The notes beneath the pieces were generated by a model, which did not search any database, was not told the DNA's origin, and worked only from the letters and a program-made list of their open reading frames with translations. Below are positions 7,252 to 17,827 of a DNA stretch of 64,000 bases, piece by piece. Numbering within the stretch: position 1 is the first letter of the stretch; every line of letters begins with the position of its first letter. Both the position numbers and the translations under genes were made by a program. The stretch is from Marinobacter litoralis (lineage in GTDB: Bacteria > Pseudomonadota > Gammaproteobacteria > Pseudomonadales > Oleiphilaceae): contig NZ_JAELVS010000005.1 in the NCBI RefSeq assembly GCF_016427555.1, positions 1-64,000 on the forward strand. Direction: 5' to 3'.

Positions 7252-8043
7252 TCAGAAGCCTCCCGGCAACAGCGGTTGCTTCACCCGAAAGACCACATCG
7301 CTGGGTTTGCTGTTGCCAGACCACGGTTGTTGTGCCAAATCGACCATGCGTTTATACACGCGAATTTCCATCATGCCATTCCAAAGAATGCTGGCATCCG
7401 CTGCCGGGCCGTCTCCGCCCTGCTCCCAAATATCCAGTGCAACACCGCCATCTACGGTGTTCAGATTGGCTTGCATCGGCGGAAACCGGGCCTGCCCCGT
7501 CTGACTTCCCATTGGCCAGGTAACCATACCTCCATCCCAGCGCCCCAAACCCTCAGCGTGTTGTAGCCGCTCATCCGCCCAGCGCAGGTTCAGATGATCA
7601 ATAGCGACCACACCTTCAATCATTGCACCACCGCTCTGACGGATCAGGTCCTTAAATTCTTCAACGGTTACCACTCCGCCAGCCGATACCTCAAAATTAC
7701 CGGGCCAGCCGACCGTCGTCACGCCTTGTAACCGAGATTGTGACGAAGACACTGAAAACGCGATCGGAAGGGTCAGATCCGTGAACGAAGGCCAATCCAG
7801 CTGCCATTGAAGCCTGGCCGGAAAGCCCGCCAAATGTAATTTAGCGGCACTACCCCACACACTACCGGACACTTGTTGGACTTGTACCTGTGGCGGGAGA
7901 TCAATCTGCCCCGACACTTGATGCCATGCCCAGCCAACAGGCATTCGAATGGCAAACGTCACCGTAAAGACAAGCACCCCAAGCAACAAGAGCAAGACTA
8001 ACTTGCCAGGGCGAAAAAAAGATTTTGAGGAATCGTCACTCAT
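7252..8043 (-). CDS. gspN: Type II secretion accessory protein GspN
   Basis: GspN is a less conserved T2SS component anchored in the inner membrane with a periplasmic beta-rich domain. Seen here: one membrane helix (LVLLLLLGVLVFTVTFAI), then QVQQVSGSVWGSAAKLHLAG, which is typical of the family, and an all-beta tail. No start has a clear ribosome site. I chose ATG 8043, just before the helix; 8103 would add 20 residues. It is first in the operon and coupled to gspC. Assignment rests on motif and neighbours. Confidence 0.8.
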   Translation of the reverse strand: MSDDSSKSFFRPGKLVLLLLLGVLVFTVTFAIRMPVGWAWHQVSGQIDLPPQVQVQQVSGSVWGSAAKLHLAGFPARLQWQLDWPSFTDLTLPIAFSVSSSQSRLQGVTTVGWPGNFEVSAGGVVTVEEFKDLIRQSGGAMIEGVVAIDHLNLRWADERLQHAEGLGRWDGGMVTWPMGSQTGQARFPPMQANLNTVDGGVALDIWEQGGDGPAADASILWNGMMEIRVYKRMVDLAQQPWSGNSKPSDVVFRVKQPLLPGGF

Positions 8044-8116
8044 TACATCGTGCACATTTAAAAGTCGGTTGCCGAGTCTAACAAACACCATTGCCAAGCG
8101 CATGATGAAAGCAAGA

Positions 8117-8154
8117 AAAAACCCCGCGAGGATGTGATCCAGCGCGGGGTTTTT
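8117..8154. terminator. Terminator between the monooxygenase and gspN
   Basis: AAAAACCCCGCG (8117-8128) pairs with CGCGGGGTTTTT (8143-8154) around a 14-nt loop. It follows the stop of the monooxygenase gene, so it separates that gene from the gsp operon on the same strand. Confidence 0.85.
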
Positions 8155-8157
8155 GTG

Positions 8158-9651
8158 CTAGCCAAGCCCGAGTATGGCGGTAATTGGCTTTTTCCTCGGG
8201 GCGGATTTTGCAAACCTCAAGCCCGGTTCATTGCCCTTTGAAAAACGAATGACTGCTGTGTCACGCAAGTAACTTTGTACAACCTTCCATGGGCCACTAT
8301 TGCCTTGCCTTGGCAATAGATGCCGGGCTCGTGCCACGTAACCCGACTGCAAATCCAGGAAAGGCGCATCAGAAAAATCGTCACGTCGGGCCTCGGGGAC
8401 GCAGTACGGAATTCCGTGTTTATCCATGTAGTTGATCAACCGACAGCAATACTCCGCTATCAAATCCGCTTTCAGGGTCCAGGAAGAATTGGTATAGCCA
8501 AACGTCATCGAGAAGTTTGGCATACCGCTAACAAGAGAGCCTTTATAGATAAGAGATTCCCCCACCTTCACAGGGCACCCATCAACGACGGGCTTGACCC
8601 CACCGAATATCTGCATATCCAAACCAGTCGCTGTCACCACCAGATCTGCTTTCAGCACCTTGCCGGACTTCAGCCGAATTCCTTGCTCAGTAAAACTTTC
8701 GATATGGTCAGTAACAACCGAAGCTTGTTTTTCCTTCAGTACTTTGAATAGGTCTCCGTTGGGAACTGCGCACAACCTTTCGTCCCACGGATTATAACGA
8801 GGCGAGAAATGGGTCATATCGAAATCGCTGCCTAGCTGGCTTTTGGCTGCCATCAGCAAAAGTCGTCTGACCGCTTTAGGCCTCTGCTTGGAAAGCCGGT
8901 AAACACCCAGTTGGACACCAACGTTTCTTGCGCGAGCCAGTTTATAGACCAACTTTTCAGGTAACACTTTGCGTAAGCCAATAGAAATATGATCTTTCTC
9001 CGGTACAGACGCCACGTAGCTAGGCGACCGCTGTAACATCGTCACATGCTCAGCCTGACCGCACATCGCAGGCAGTAAGGTAACGGCCGTGGCCCCGCTC
9101 CCGATAATAACGACTCTTTTACCTTTATACTGAATGTCGTCTGTCCATTTCTGCGGGTGAACAACCTCTCCCTTGAATTTTTCAACGCCCGGAAACTCAG
9201 GTGTATAACCCGCTTCATAGTTATAGTAACCCGTACAACCCATCAGAAAATTGCACGTATAAACGCATTCTTCGTTGCTACCTTCCCGGATTGCAATAAC
9301 GGTCCATCGTGCCTGCACACTGCTCCACTCGACACGGACAACCCGCATTCCATAGGTGATATGCTCCGTAATGCCGTATTCACGCGCCGTTTCTTTTATG
9401 TAATTCAGAATAGAAGCGCCATCTGCAATGCTCTTCTCGCTGGTCCATGGTTTAAAGCTGTACCCAAGCGTGAACATGTCAGAATCTGACCGAATACCCG
9501 GGTAACGAAACAGATCCCAAGTGCCTCCCATAGACGATCGGCTTTCCAGAATCGAAAATGTCTTTTGCGGGCAATTTCTTCTCAAATGAGCAGCTGCCCC
9601 TACCCCAGACAAGCCGGCCCCGATAATCAATACATCCAAGTGCTTACTCAT
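8158..9651 (-). CDS. Baeyer-Villiger-type flavin monooxygenase
   Basis: An FAD- and NADPH-dependent monooxygenase of 497 residues. It has the FAD-binding GAGLSG (residues 11-16), the Baeyer-Villiger fingerprint FxGxxxHxxxW (FKGEVVHPQKW, residues 159-169) and a second Rossmann motif GSGATA (184-189). Known members insert oxygen next to ketones or oxidise S/N atoms; related proteins such as AlmA have been linked to long-chain alkane use. The ATG has a clear GGAGG. It is divergent from a PF10118-type hydrolase gene and near an SDR, so a role in ketone or hydrocarbon catabolism is plausible. The substrate is unknown. Confidence 0.85.
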   Translation of the reverse strand: MSKHLDVLIIGAGLSGVGAAAHLRRNCPQKTFSILESRSSMGGTWDLFRYPGIRSDSDMFTLGYSFKPWTSEKSIADGASILNYIKETAREYGITEHITYGMRVVRVEWSSVQARWTVIAIREGSNEECVYTCNFLMGCTGYYNYEAGYTPEFPGVEKFKGEVVHPQKWTDDIQYKGKRVVIIGSGATAVTLLPAMCGQAEHVTMLQRSPSYVASVPEKDHISIGLRKVLPEKLVYKLARARNVGVQLGVYRLSKQRPKAVRRLLLMAAKSQLGSDFDMTHFSPRYNPWDERLCAVPNGDLFKVLKEKQASVVTDHIESFTEQGIRLKSGKVLKADLVVTATGLDMQIFGGVKPVVDGCPVKVGESLIYKGSLVSGMPNFSMTFGYTNSSWTLKADLIAEYCCRLINYMDKHGIPYCVPEARRDDFSDAPFLDLQSGYVARARHLLPRQGNSGPWKVVQSYLRDTAVIRFSKGNEPGLRFAKSAPRKKPITAILGLG

Positions 9652-9737
9652 ATTACCTCCGCGCCAACAGGCCCATCACACAACCACCCTCCCGACCACA
9701 CTAAAACAGCAGAGAGAACAGAAACTATAGACAATGC

Positions 9738-9753
9738 TACACTGCGCAATGTA
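9738..9753. promoter_or_regulatory. Palindromic operator in the monooxygenase/hydrolase spacer
   Basis: TACACTGCGCAATGTA is a near-perfect 16-bp palindrome (one mismatched pair). It lies in the 159-base divergent region, 57 bases before the hydrolase start codon. The size and symmetry fit a TetR-type operator, but no TetR gene is in the window, so the regulator would be encoded elsewhere. Confidence 0.5.
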
Positions 9754-9810
9754 ACGTTGTACAGGTGATCAGTTGGTGAGCACAAAAATCAACACCATTT
9801 GGAGGCTAAT

Positions 9811-10668
9811 ATGAGTCAGCCCAACAAGAGAACGCCGATGTTAATGCCAACGAGACGCGACATTAGGTTCGCTTTGGACCCAAACATTATTAGTGAATGG
9901 CACTATTCCGGCGGCCCGGTTTTCACGACGTTTCTTAATATCTTTTCAACCATTCTCCCCGTCGGAGAGCGATTCTTTATCGATAGCGTTCGAGCTTACC
10001 GGGACAAAATAGAAGACCCTGAGCTCAAAAAAGCCGTCACAGCCTTTATTGGCCAAGAGGCTATGCATGGACGCGAGCATGAGGCATACAATTCCGCGTT
10101 CTTGGCCAAAACTCCGGCTGCCAGAACATTTGAATGGGGAGTCACCAAACTTCTGAAAAGCGCGACCAAATATGCACCCGAATCTTTCGGGCTTGCATCA
10201 ACGATAGCTCTGGAGCATTTTACGGCCCTATTAGCGGACGGGGTGTTGTCCGAACCACTGCTCACCGAAGGCGCGGACCCGCAATATGCCGCTATGTGGC
10301 GCTGGCACGCGCTAGAAGAGACCGAGCACAAGGCCGTTGCTTATGATGTTTGGGATGTGGTGATGGGGCGAGGCACAGGAGCCTATCTGGGCCGAAGTGC
10401 CGGCTTCGTTACTGCGACCGTGATCTTTTGGGGTTTAACCATTCCTGCGTTTATCGCCGCTTTGCGCACAGAAGGCCAAATAGCCAACTGGGACGGCTGG
10501 AAGCGTTTTTTCAGATACACGATGGGAGATATAGGCTTGCTACGTCGTCAAATCGGCAATTATCTGGATTACTTTCGACCCGATTTTCACCCCTGGGATC
10601 ACGACAACCGTGAGTACCTGCAGCAAATCGACCAGTTTCTCGCGGATCAGGAAACCATAGCCGCCTGA
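9811..10668 (+). CDS. Metal-dependent hydrolase-like protein (PF10118 family)
   Basis: A 285-residue helical protein that I place in the predicted metal-dependent hydrolase family PF10118. The conserved acidic/His residues are FIGQEAMHGREHEAYN and WHALEETEHKAVAYDVWD, a ferritin-like spacing of E-x-x-H pairs that could bind two metals. One hydrophobic stretch (AGFVTATVIFWGLTIPAFIAAL) could touch the membrane. The ATG at 9811 follows GGAGG (9801-9805); a TTG four codons earlier is not needed. In hydrocarbon-using bacteria this family often sits by flavin monooxygenase and SDR genes, as here. Catalysis is not established. Confidence 0.75.
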   Translation: MSQPNKRTPMLMPTRRDIRFALDPNIISEWHYSGGPVFTTFLNIFSTILPVGERFFIDSVRAYRDKIEDPELKKAVTAFIGQEAMHGREHEAYNSAFLAKTPAARTFEWGVTKLLKSATKYAPESFGLASTIALEHFTALLADGVLSEPLLTEGADPQYAAMWRWHALEETEHKAVAYDVWDVVMGRGTGAYLGRSAGFVTATVIFWGLTIPAFIAALRTEGQIANWDGWKRFFRYTMGDIGLLRRQIGNYLDYFRPDFHPWDHDNREYLQQIDQFLADQETIAA

Positions 10669-10684
10669 TGATGAAGCGTCAGAA

Positions 10685-10711
10685 CGCGGACTGTAAGCCT
10701 TGCAGTCCGCG
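10685..10711. terminator. Stem-loop between convergent genes
   Basis: CGCGGACTG (10685-10693) pairs perfectly with CAGTCCGCG (10703-10711). There is only a weak T-rich tail, so termination is likely but not certain. Confidence 0.6.
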
Positions 10712-10726
10712 CCCTTCTCAGGATGA

Positions 10727-11569
10727 CTACCTCGCCGTGAACGCCAGCGATTTTTCCACCAAGGTTTGATACGAGGCCGGTAACGCCCGCGCCATGACAT
10801 CCAGAAGCTTGGCATCTGGTCCGATCAGTATTCTGCGCTGATTACTCTTTACACCTTTCAAAATGACTGACGCCGCTTTCTCAGATGTGGTGATGAAAAG
10901 ACTCTCAAACTGATCGCGCATCTCCTCGGCACTCGCTTGCTTACCGATACTCTCAACACTTTTGTTCATACGCGCATTTTTGACGATGTTGGTTTTTATA
11001 CCGCCGGGATGAACACAGCTCGCGGACACGCTCCCCTTTTCCATATCCAGCTCTTGTCTGAGCGATTCTGTAAATCCTCTGACGGCAAACTTTGACGTAT
11101 TGTAAGCACTTTGTGTGGGTTGCGAGAACAAGCCAAACACACTTGAAATATTCACCACATGGCCTTCCTCACCGGACGATTTTATGTACGGCAAGAAAGC
11201 CTTGGTGCCATATATCACGCCCCACAGATTAATATTGAGGATCCATTCGTAATCTTCCAACGGCGTGTCTTCAACGGTGCCTCCCATCGCCACACCGGCA
11301 TTGTTAAAAATCAGATTTACCTTGCCATGATAATCAACAACTTTGTCGGCCCAGTTTTTTACCGCTGAATGATCAGACACGTCCAGTACGTCGTGGCACA
11401 CGCTGACATCGTATTGTTTCAACTCAGCTACCGTTTTCTTCAAGCCGACGGTGTCCACATCACTCAACGCAAGGTGGCAACCTTCTTTCGCGAGGGCAAT
11501 TGCAAGGGCTTGCCCAATACCCGAGGCGGCCCCGGTAATCGCTGCCACTTTATTTCGAAAACTTTTCAT
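10727..11569 (-). CDS. Short-chain dehydrogenase/reductase
   Basis: A classical SDR of 280 residues, somewhat longer than the usual 250. It shows the cofactor motif TGAASGIG (about residues 13-20), NNAG, the catalytic Ser in NISSVFG and YNTSK. Asp38 after the second strand (ALSDVD) favours NAD(H). The extra C-terminal helix resembles SDRs that act on hydrophobic alcohols or ketones. It converges on the hydrolase gene and lies in the monooxygenase neighbourhood, so it may oxidise the alcohol or ketone intermediates; this is inference. Confidence 0.8.
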   Translation of the reverse strand: MKSFRNKVAAITGAASGIGQALAIALAKEGCHLALSDVDTVGLKKTVAELKQYDVSVCHDVLDVSDHSAVKNWADKVVDYHGKVNLIFNNAGVAMGGTVEDTPLEDYEWILNINLWGVIYGTKAFLPYIKSSGEEGHVVNISSVFGLFSQPTQSAYNTSKFAVRGFTESLRQELDMEKGSVSASCVHPGGIKTNIVKNARMNKSVESIGKQASAEEMRDQFESLFITTSEKAASVILKGVKSNQRRILIGPDAKLLDVMARALPASYQTLVEKSLAFTAR

Positions 11570-11767
11570 TGATTAAAACTCCGACAATTAGCAATCAGAC
11601 CTGATGTTTAGGACAGAGACTCCAGTAAATCAGGCAACTCACGTCCATGCACGACAACCCAACCTACTCACACCAACAATTGTGACATGGGTCAATGGCT
11701 CATTTAACAAGAAAACTATAGCCCTGAGACTGCCGGAGAATCAAGAAATATAACCATACAAACAATA

Positions 11768-11801
11768 AAAAACCCCGAAAGCCAGAGACTTTCGGGGTTT
11801 T
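11768..11801. terminator. groESL terminator
   Basis: AAAACCCCGAAAG (11768-11780) pairs perfectly with CTTTCGGGGTTTT (11789-11801). It sits about 40 bases after the groL stop and reads as a T-tailed hairpin on the minus strand. The rest of the 270-base gap before the SDR shows nothing. Confidence 0.9.
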
Positions 11802-11839
11802 CGAACGCGATGGACGCGAGCGAATGAGTTACACGATGC

Positions 11840-13510
<1,671 letters not shown>

Positions 13511-13567
13511 TTAAACCGAAATTTGATCGATCGGATAAATGTTCGTTCGTGCGAGTCGCTTAGGCGA

Positions 13568-13855
13568 TCACTCAAGCACGCCGTAGATATCGTTCTCGCT
13601 CATGATGAGCAGCTCTTCACCGTCTACCTTCACGGTATTGCCGGCGTACTGGCCGAAAACAACGGTGTCACCCACTTTGACTGCCAGTGAACGAGTTTCG
13701 CCATTATCGAGAATGCGGCCGTTGCCCACTGCGATTACCTCGCCCTGGGACGGCTTCTCTTTAGCGTTACCCGGCAGCACGATGCCACCTGCAGTTTTTT
13801 CTTCTTCTTCCTTACGGCGCACAACAACACGGTCGTGTAGCGGACGAATCTTCAT
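13568..13855 (-). CDS. groS: Co-chaperonin GroES (10 kDa)
   Basis: The heptameric lid of the GroEL chamber. The 95-residue protein is of family length, with the start [14 protein letters not shown] and the mobile loop [21 protein letters not shown] that docks on GroEL. ATG follows GGAGAAACC. It is the first gene of the groESL operon, about 150 bases downstream of a heat-shock promoter. Confidence 0.99.
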   Translation of the reverse strand: MKIRPLHDRVVVRRKEEEEKTAGGIVLPGNAKEKPSQGEVIAVGNGRILDNGETRSLAVKVGDTVVFGQYAGNTVKVDGEELLIMSENDIYGVLE

Positions 13856-14004
13856 TGCTCGGTTTCTCCAATAGTCAGATTAATGTGGCAATGACAATTG
13901 CTTGTTAAAAAATGTCTGGCCGGAAACCCCGGACCCGACAAACTGCCCGGTCTCCAAACATCTGAAAGTCAGAGCTTTTCAACCTGCGGCGAATCTGTGC
14001 AACT

Positions 14005-14033
14005 TAAATGGGGCTGCCCGATAGGTTTTCAAC
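14005..14033 (-). promoter_or_regulatory. Sigma-32 heat-shock promoter of groESL
   Basis: On the minus strand GTTGAAA (14027-14033), a 13-base spacer and CCCCATTTA (14005-14013) match the RpoH consensus CTTGAAA/CCCCATnT almost fully. This places transcription start roughly 140 bases before the groS ATG. Confidence 0.85.
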
Positions 14034-14052
14034 ACCCCACGATGAAATTTTT

Positions 14053-14562
14053 TTACTTTTTTTCCAGCTTGTCCCGGTCCGACTCGGTCTGGTCCTGATA
14101 CTCGCCTTCAATGATGTCGCCATCGGCATGGCGATCAAACGGACGCTGCGGTCCAAAAGGCCCCGAACCAAAACCGCCAGCCTGAAAGTGGAAGCTTCGG
14201 CTTTGCCCCGCAACCACCATACGTTTCATCGCTTGCCCGGCCAGCCAATGCCGTGTTCCCGGCAACAAGCAGAAGAAGCCAAAGGCATCGGTTATAAAGC
14301 CCGGTGTGAGCAGCATGGCACCGCCTACCGCCAAAATCAGACCTTCCGCTACTTCTTTCGCCGGCAGCTCACCACTGTTGAGGCGCTGATTCGCCTTCAA
14401 CAAGGTCTGTAAGCCCTGCTTGCGTAGCAGCCAGGCGCCCACAATAGCCGTCAGAAACACCAAGGCAATCGTATTTAGCGCGCCAATCATGCCCCCTACT
14501 TTGATGAGCACCACCAGTTCGGCAACGGGCATGACAATAAAAAGAAACAAAAAAACCGGCAT
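14053..14562 (-). CDS. fxsA: FxsA-family membrane protein
   Basis: A small inner-membrane protein; in E. coli FxsA eases phage T7 exclusion by the F plasmid, and its normal role is unknown. The 169-residue reading begins MPVFLFLFIVMPVAELVVLIKVGG, the typical family start, with further helices around ALNTIALVFLTAIVGAWLL and GLILAVGGAMLLTPGFITDAFGF. The tail is charged. I start at 14562, which follows CGAGG; the longer frame runs into the next gene's start region. It is divergent from an SDR and next to groES, the common location of fxsA. Confidence 0.88.
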   Translation of the reverse strand: MPVFLFLFIVMPVAELVVLIKVGGMIGALNTIALVFLTAIVGAWLLRKQGLQTLLKANQRLNSGELPAKEVAEGLILAVGGAMLLTPGFITDAFGFFCLLPGTRHWLAGQAMKRMVVAGQSRSFHFQAGGFGSGPFGPQRPFDRHADGDIIEGEYQDQTESDRDKLEKK

Positions 14563-14691
14563 ATTGGCCTCGAGATCGTGAATGTGTGTTCGGCAACGTC
14601 TGGTATACTCCGCGCCATACAAATAATGACTCAAAGCCACGGGCACACAGTTAATTCTTACCATCACTGAGAAACTAACTAAGGGCAAACC

Positions 14692-15453
14692 ATGAAACTT
14701 CAAGACTCCGTAATCGCAATTACTGGCGGCGGCCAGGGTCTGGGCCGTGCAATGGCCGAATACCTGGCGGCTAAAGGCGCAAAACTGGCGCTGATCGACC
14801 TGATGGAAGACAAGCTGGCCGAAGCGGTTGAAGCCTGCAAAGCAGCCGGCGTTGAAGCCAAAGCCTACGTGTGCAACGTGGCCAAGGAAGAAGATGTAGA
14901 GAATACATTCAAAGCCATCGTTGCCGACTTCGGCCAGCTAAACGGCCTGATCAACAACGCCGGTATCCTGCGCGACGGCCTGATGGTGAAAGTTAAGGAC
15001 GGCAAGCTTGAGAAGCGCATGGAGCTGAGCCAGTGGCAGTCGGTGATCGACGTGAACCTCACCGGCGTGTTCCTGTGTGGCCGTGAAGCCGCTACCCGCA
15101 TGATCGAAAACGGTGATAAAGGTGCGATCATCAACATCGCTTCTATCTCTCGTGCTGGCAACATGGGCCAGAGCAACTACTCTGCCGCTAAAGCCGGCGT
15201 GTCTGCACTGGTGCCGGTTTGGGCGAAAGAGCTGGCCCGTTACGGCATCCGCTGCATGGGCATCGCCCCGGGTTTCATCGAAACCGAAATGACCGCCTCC
15301 ATGAAGCCGGAAGCACTGGAAAAAATGACCGCGGGCATCCCGCTCAAGCGCATGGGTAAGCCTGAAGAAATCGCTTCAGCTGCCGCGTTCATCTTCGAGA
15401 ACGACTACGTATCTGGTCGTATGATCGAAGTTGACGGTGCACTTCGCCTCTAG
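14692..15453 (+). CDS. FabG-like short-chain dehydrogenase
   Basis: A 253-residue classical SDR close to the FabG type. Motifs: TGGGQGLG (cofactor loop), NNAG at about residue 87, Ser in NIASISRAG, YSAAKAG, and the PGFIETEM loop. It is compatible with reduction of 3-oxoacyl thioesters or with a dehydrogenase role; no acyl-carrier or fatty-acid genes are adjacent, so the substrate is open. Asp36 (LALIDL) suggests NAD(H) rather than NADP(H). It is followed after 22 bases by the alkyltransferase-like gene. Confidence 0.8.
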   Translation: MKLQDSVIAITGGGQGLGRAMAEYLAAKGAKLALIDLMEDKLAEAVEACKAAGVEAKAYVCNVAKEEDVENTFKAIVADFGQLNGLINNAGILRDGLMVKVKDGKLEKRMELSQWQSVIDVNLTGVFLCGREAATRMIENGDKGAIINIASISRAGNMGQSNYSAAKAGVSALVPVWAKELARYGIRCMGIAPGFIETEMTASMKPEALEKMTAGIPLKRMGKPEEIASAAAFIFENDYVSGRMIEVDGALRL

Positions 15454-15475
15454 TCGGCGAATTGCGGAGTTCTAG

Positions 15476-15799
15476 GTGGGCGGAATCGATAACGAACCCA
15501 CTAAAGAACAAAAAATCTGGCAAGTAGTGGCGGCGATCCCTCCGGGGAGCGTGGCCAGCTACGGCCAGGTTGCCGCCATGGCGGGGCTTGTCCGGCAAGC
15601 CCGGTTTGTTGGCCGGGCGCTGGGCAAATTGCCCGCCGGCCACAGCATCCCCTGGCACCGGGTACTCCGGAGCAACGGCCAGATCGCCTTTCCTGAAGGC
15701 ACAGAAACCCGCCAACTGCAAACTGAAAAGCTGCGATTGGAAGGGGTAGAAGTAAACAAAGGGAAGGTGTCTATGAAAAGGTTTCAGTGGCAACCCTGA
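15476..15799 (+). CDS. Alkyltransferase-like protein (ATL)
   Basis: A 107-residue single-domain relative of O6-alkylguanine-DNA alkyltransferase. The reactive Cys of the PCHRV motif is replaced by Trp60 (PWHRV), the diagnostic change of ATL proteins. Known ATLs bind O6-alkylguanine, flip the base and hand the lesion to nucleotide excision repair instead of removing the alkyl group. The helix-turn-helix with its arginine finger is visible in YGQVAAMAGLVRQARFVGRAL. It begins at a GTG after CGGAG and probably shares a transcript with the SDR upstream. Confidence 0.88.
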   Translation: MGGIDNEPTKEQKIWQVVAAIPPGSVASYGQVAAMAGLVRQARFVGRALGKLPAGHSIPWHRVLRSNGQIAFPEGTETRQLQTEKLRLEGVEVNKGKVSMKRFQWQP

Positions 15800-15841
15800 A
15801 CCATCGCTCAGGGCCGCACTGATTAAAGCAGAAAACTCAGA

Positions 15842-17356
15842 TTACACAGCCTTGGCTGCGATAATCTTCTCTTGCCACTCGACCGGGCCGGTCTGGTGCA
15901 CAGAGCTACCACGAGAATCGACTGCCACGGTTACCGGCATGTCTTCCACTTCAAACTCGTAGATCGCTTCCATTCCCAACTCTTCGAAGGCCACAACTTC
16001 AGCACCCTTGATAGCTTTGGAAACGAGATAAGCCGCACCACCCACAGCCATCAGATACACCGCACCGTGCTTCTTGATAGCGTCGATGGCAACCTGTCCG
16101 CGTTCGGCTTTACCGATCATTCCGGTCAAGCCGGTTTTCTCCAGCATGGTGTCAGTGAACTTGTCCATACGGGTGGCGGTGGTGGGGCCAGCCGGGCCAA
16201 CCACTTCTTCGCCCACAGGATCAACCGGGCCAACGTAATAGATGAAGCGGCCTTTCAGGTCCACTGGCAGCTCTTCGCCGCGCTCGATCATATCGACCAT
16301 CTTTTTATGAGCCGCATCACGGCCGGTCAGCATCTTGCCGGACAGCAGAACGGTTTCACCCGGCTGCCAGTCTTTCACGTCTTCCGGGGTCACGGTGTCC
16401 AGGTTCACGCGGCGAACGTTCTCACCCACTTCCCAGGTGATTTCCGGCCAGTCGTCCAGGCTCGGCGGCGTTTGCAGCGACGGGCCAGTGCCGTCCAGCG
16501 TGAAGTGCGCGTGACGAGTCGCGGCGCAGTTCGGGATGATCGCAACCGGCTTGTTGGCAGCGTGCGTCGGGTAATCTTTTACCTTCACGTCCAGAACCGT
16601 GGTCAAACCACCCAGACCCTGGGCACCAATACCCAAGTCGTTCACTTTCTCGAACAACTCAAGACGCAGCTCTTCGGCACGGTTAGAGGCGCCGCGTTCT
16701 TGCAGCTCGTGAATATCGATCGGGTCCAGCAGGGATTCTTTCGCCAGCTCCATCGCCTTTTCAGCGGTACCACCGATACCGATACCCAGCATGCCAGGCG
16801 GACACCAGCCAGCCCCCATCTGCGGAATCATCTTCAGAACCCATTCTACAACCGAGTCAGACGGGTTCAGCATGGCAAACTTGGACTTGGCTTCTGAGCC
16901 GCCACCTTTCGCTGCCACGTGCACTTCAACGGTATTCCCCGGAACCATCTTGTAGTGGATGATGGCAGGGGTGTTGTCTTTGGTGTTCTGGCGCTTTCCG
17001 TCCGGGTCGGCCAAAACGGAGGCACGAAGCACATTGTCTGGATGGGTGTAAGCACGGCGAACGCCTTCATTGATTACGTCATCCAGCGCCATGTCGCACT
17101 CGAATTTCACATCCATACCGATGTTCACGAAAACGGTCACAATCCCCGTGTCCTGACAAATCGGGCGGTGGCCCTGGGCACACATGCGCGAGTTGATCAG
17201 GATCTGGGCCATGGCGTCTTTCGCCGCCTGAGACTCTTCCTTCTTGTAGGCCTCGTACACGCCCTGAATGAAATCCTTCGGGTGGTAATAGGAAATAAAC
17301 TGCAGCGCATCGGCTACGCTTTCGATCAGGTCGTCCTGGCGGATTACGGTGGTCAT
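15842..17356 (-). CDS. Class I (iron-sulfur) fumarate hydratase
   Basis: Interconverts fumarate and malate in the TCA cycle using an oxygen-sensitive [4Fe-4S] cluster. The 504-residue single-chain form joins the alpha and beta domains. Conserved parts: RPICQDTG with a cluster Cys near residue 60, GGGSEAKSK, GWCPPGMLGIGIGGTAEKA, and in the C-terminal half DAAHKKM and YYVGPVDPVGEEVVGPAGPTT. I start at 17356, which follows GAGG; the longer frame has no ribosome site. It converges on the ATL gene. Confidence 0.93.
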   Translation of the reverse strand: MTTVIRQDDLIESVADALQFISYYHPKDFIQGVYEAYKKEESQAAKDAMAQILINSRMCAQGHRPICQDTGIVTVFVNIGMDVKFECDMALDDVINEGVRRAYTHPDNVLRASVLADPDGKRQNTKDNTPAIIHYKMVPGNTVEVHVAAKGGGSEAKSKFAMLNPSDSVVEWVLKMIPQMGAGWCPPGMLGIGIGGTAEKAMELAKESLLDPIDIHELQERGASNRAEELRLELFEKVNDLGIGAQGLGGLTTVLDVKVKDYPTHAANKPVAIIPNCAATRHAHFTLDGTGPSLQTPPSLDDWPEITWEVGENVRRVNLDTVTPEDVKDWQPGETVLLSGKMLTGRDAAHKKMVDMIERGEELPVDLKGRFIYYVGPVDPVGEEVVGPAGPTTATRMDKFTDTMLEKTGLTGMIGKAERGQVAIDAIKKHGAVYLMAVGGAAYLVSKAIKGAEVVAFEELGMEAIYEFEVEDMPVTVAVDSRGSSVHQTGPVEWQEKIIAAKAV

Positions 17357-17827
17357 AGTCGCCTCATCAGCTTTCTGATTATGGAAGTGCGCAGAACCGC
17401 AAAAGTGGCCCTGCTGATAAAGGAAGCGAGAGTTTACCAGAAATTTCGACACGCGAGGGATGCGACGGAAGGCGAAACACACTATGACCTCACTAGCCGG
17501 AATCTATGACGCCCTCAGGCTGTTTTTGAAACAAATTGTTAAATTCCTCGGCCGCAGCCTGCCCTAACTCGACAAACCCCTAAACGCACTCTATTTTTCA
17601 AGGAGGCAACTCCATCTGTGCGAGGAGGGGTTGCAACGCAGAATCACACTTTTGGCTGATCAACACTTGCCAAGGTGTCGCTATAGTCAATGCTACAGAA
17701 ATTGGCTTAACGTGCTGGCTACGATTTCAGACAACTAAGCAGAACAGGCAAAAGAGCGGAATTCAGGGGCCGACCGGTTCCGTCTAAGCCGGATATAACG
17801 ATACAACAACAGGAAAAGGTTCCACCC
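17357..17827. other. Non-coding divergent spacer
   Basis: 471 bases between the fumarase and lipase starts. Both promoters must lie here, but I could not place either with confidence. No RNA gene, repeat or convincing ORF is visible. Confidence 0.5.

Noticed and set aside
15872-16897. A 341-codon open frame on the plus strand
   Set aside because: It is a shadow of the fumarase gene, rich in His, Arg and Gln as expected of an antisense frame.
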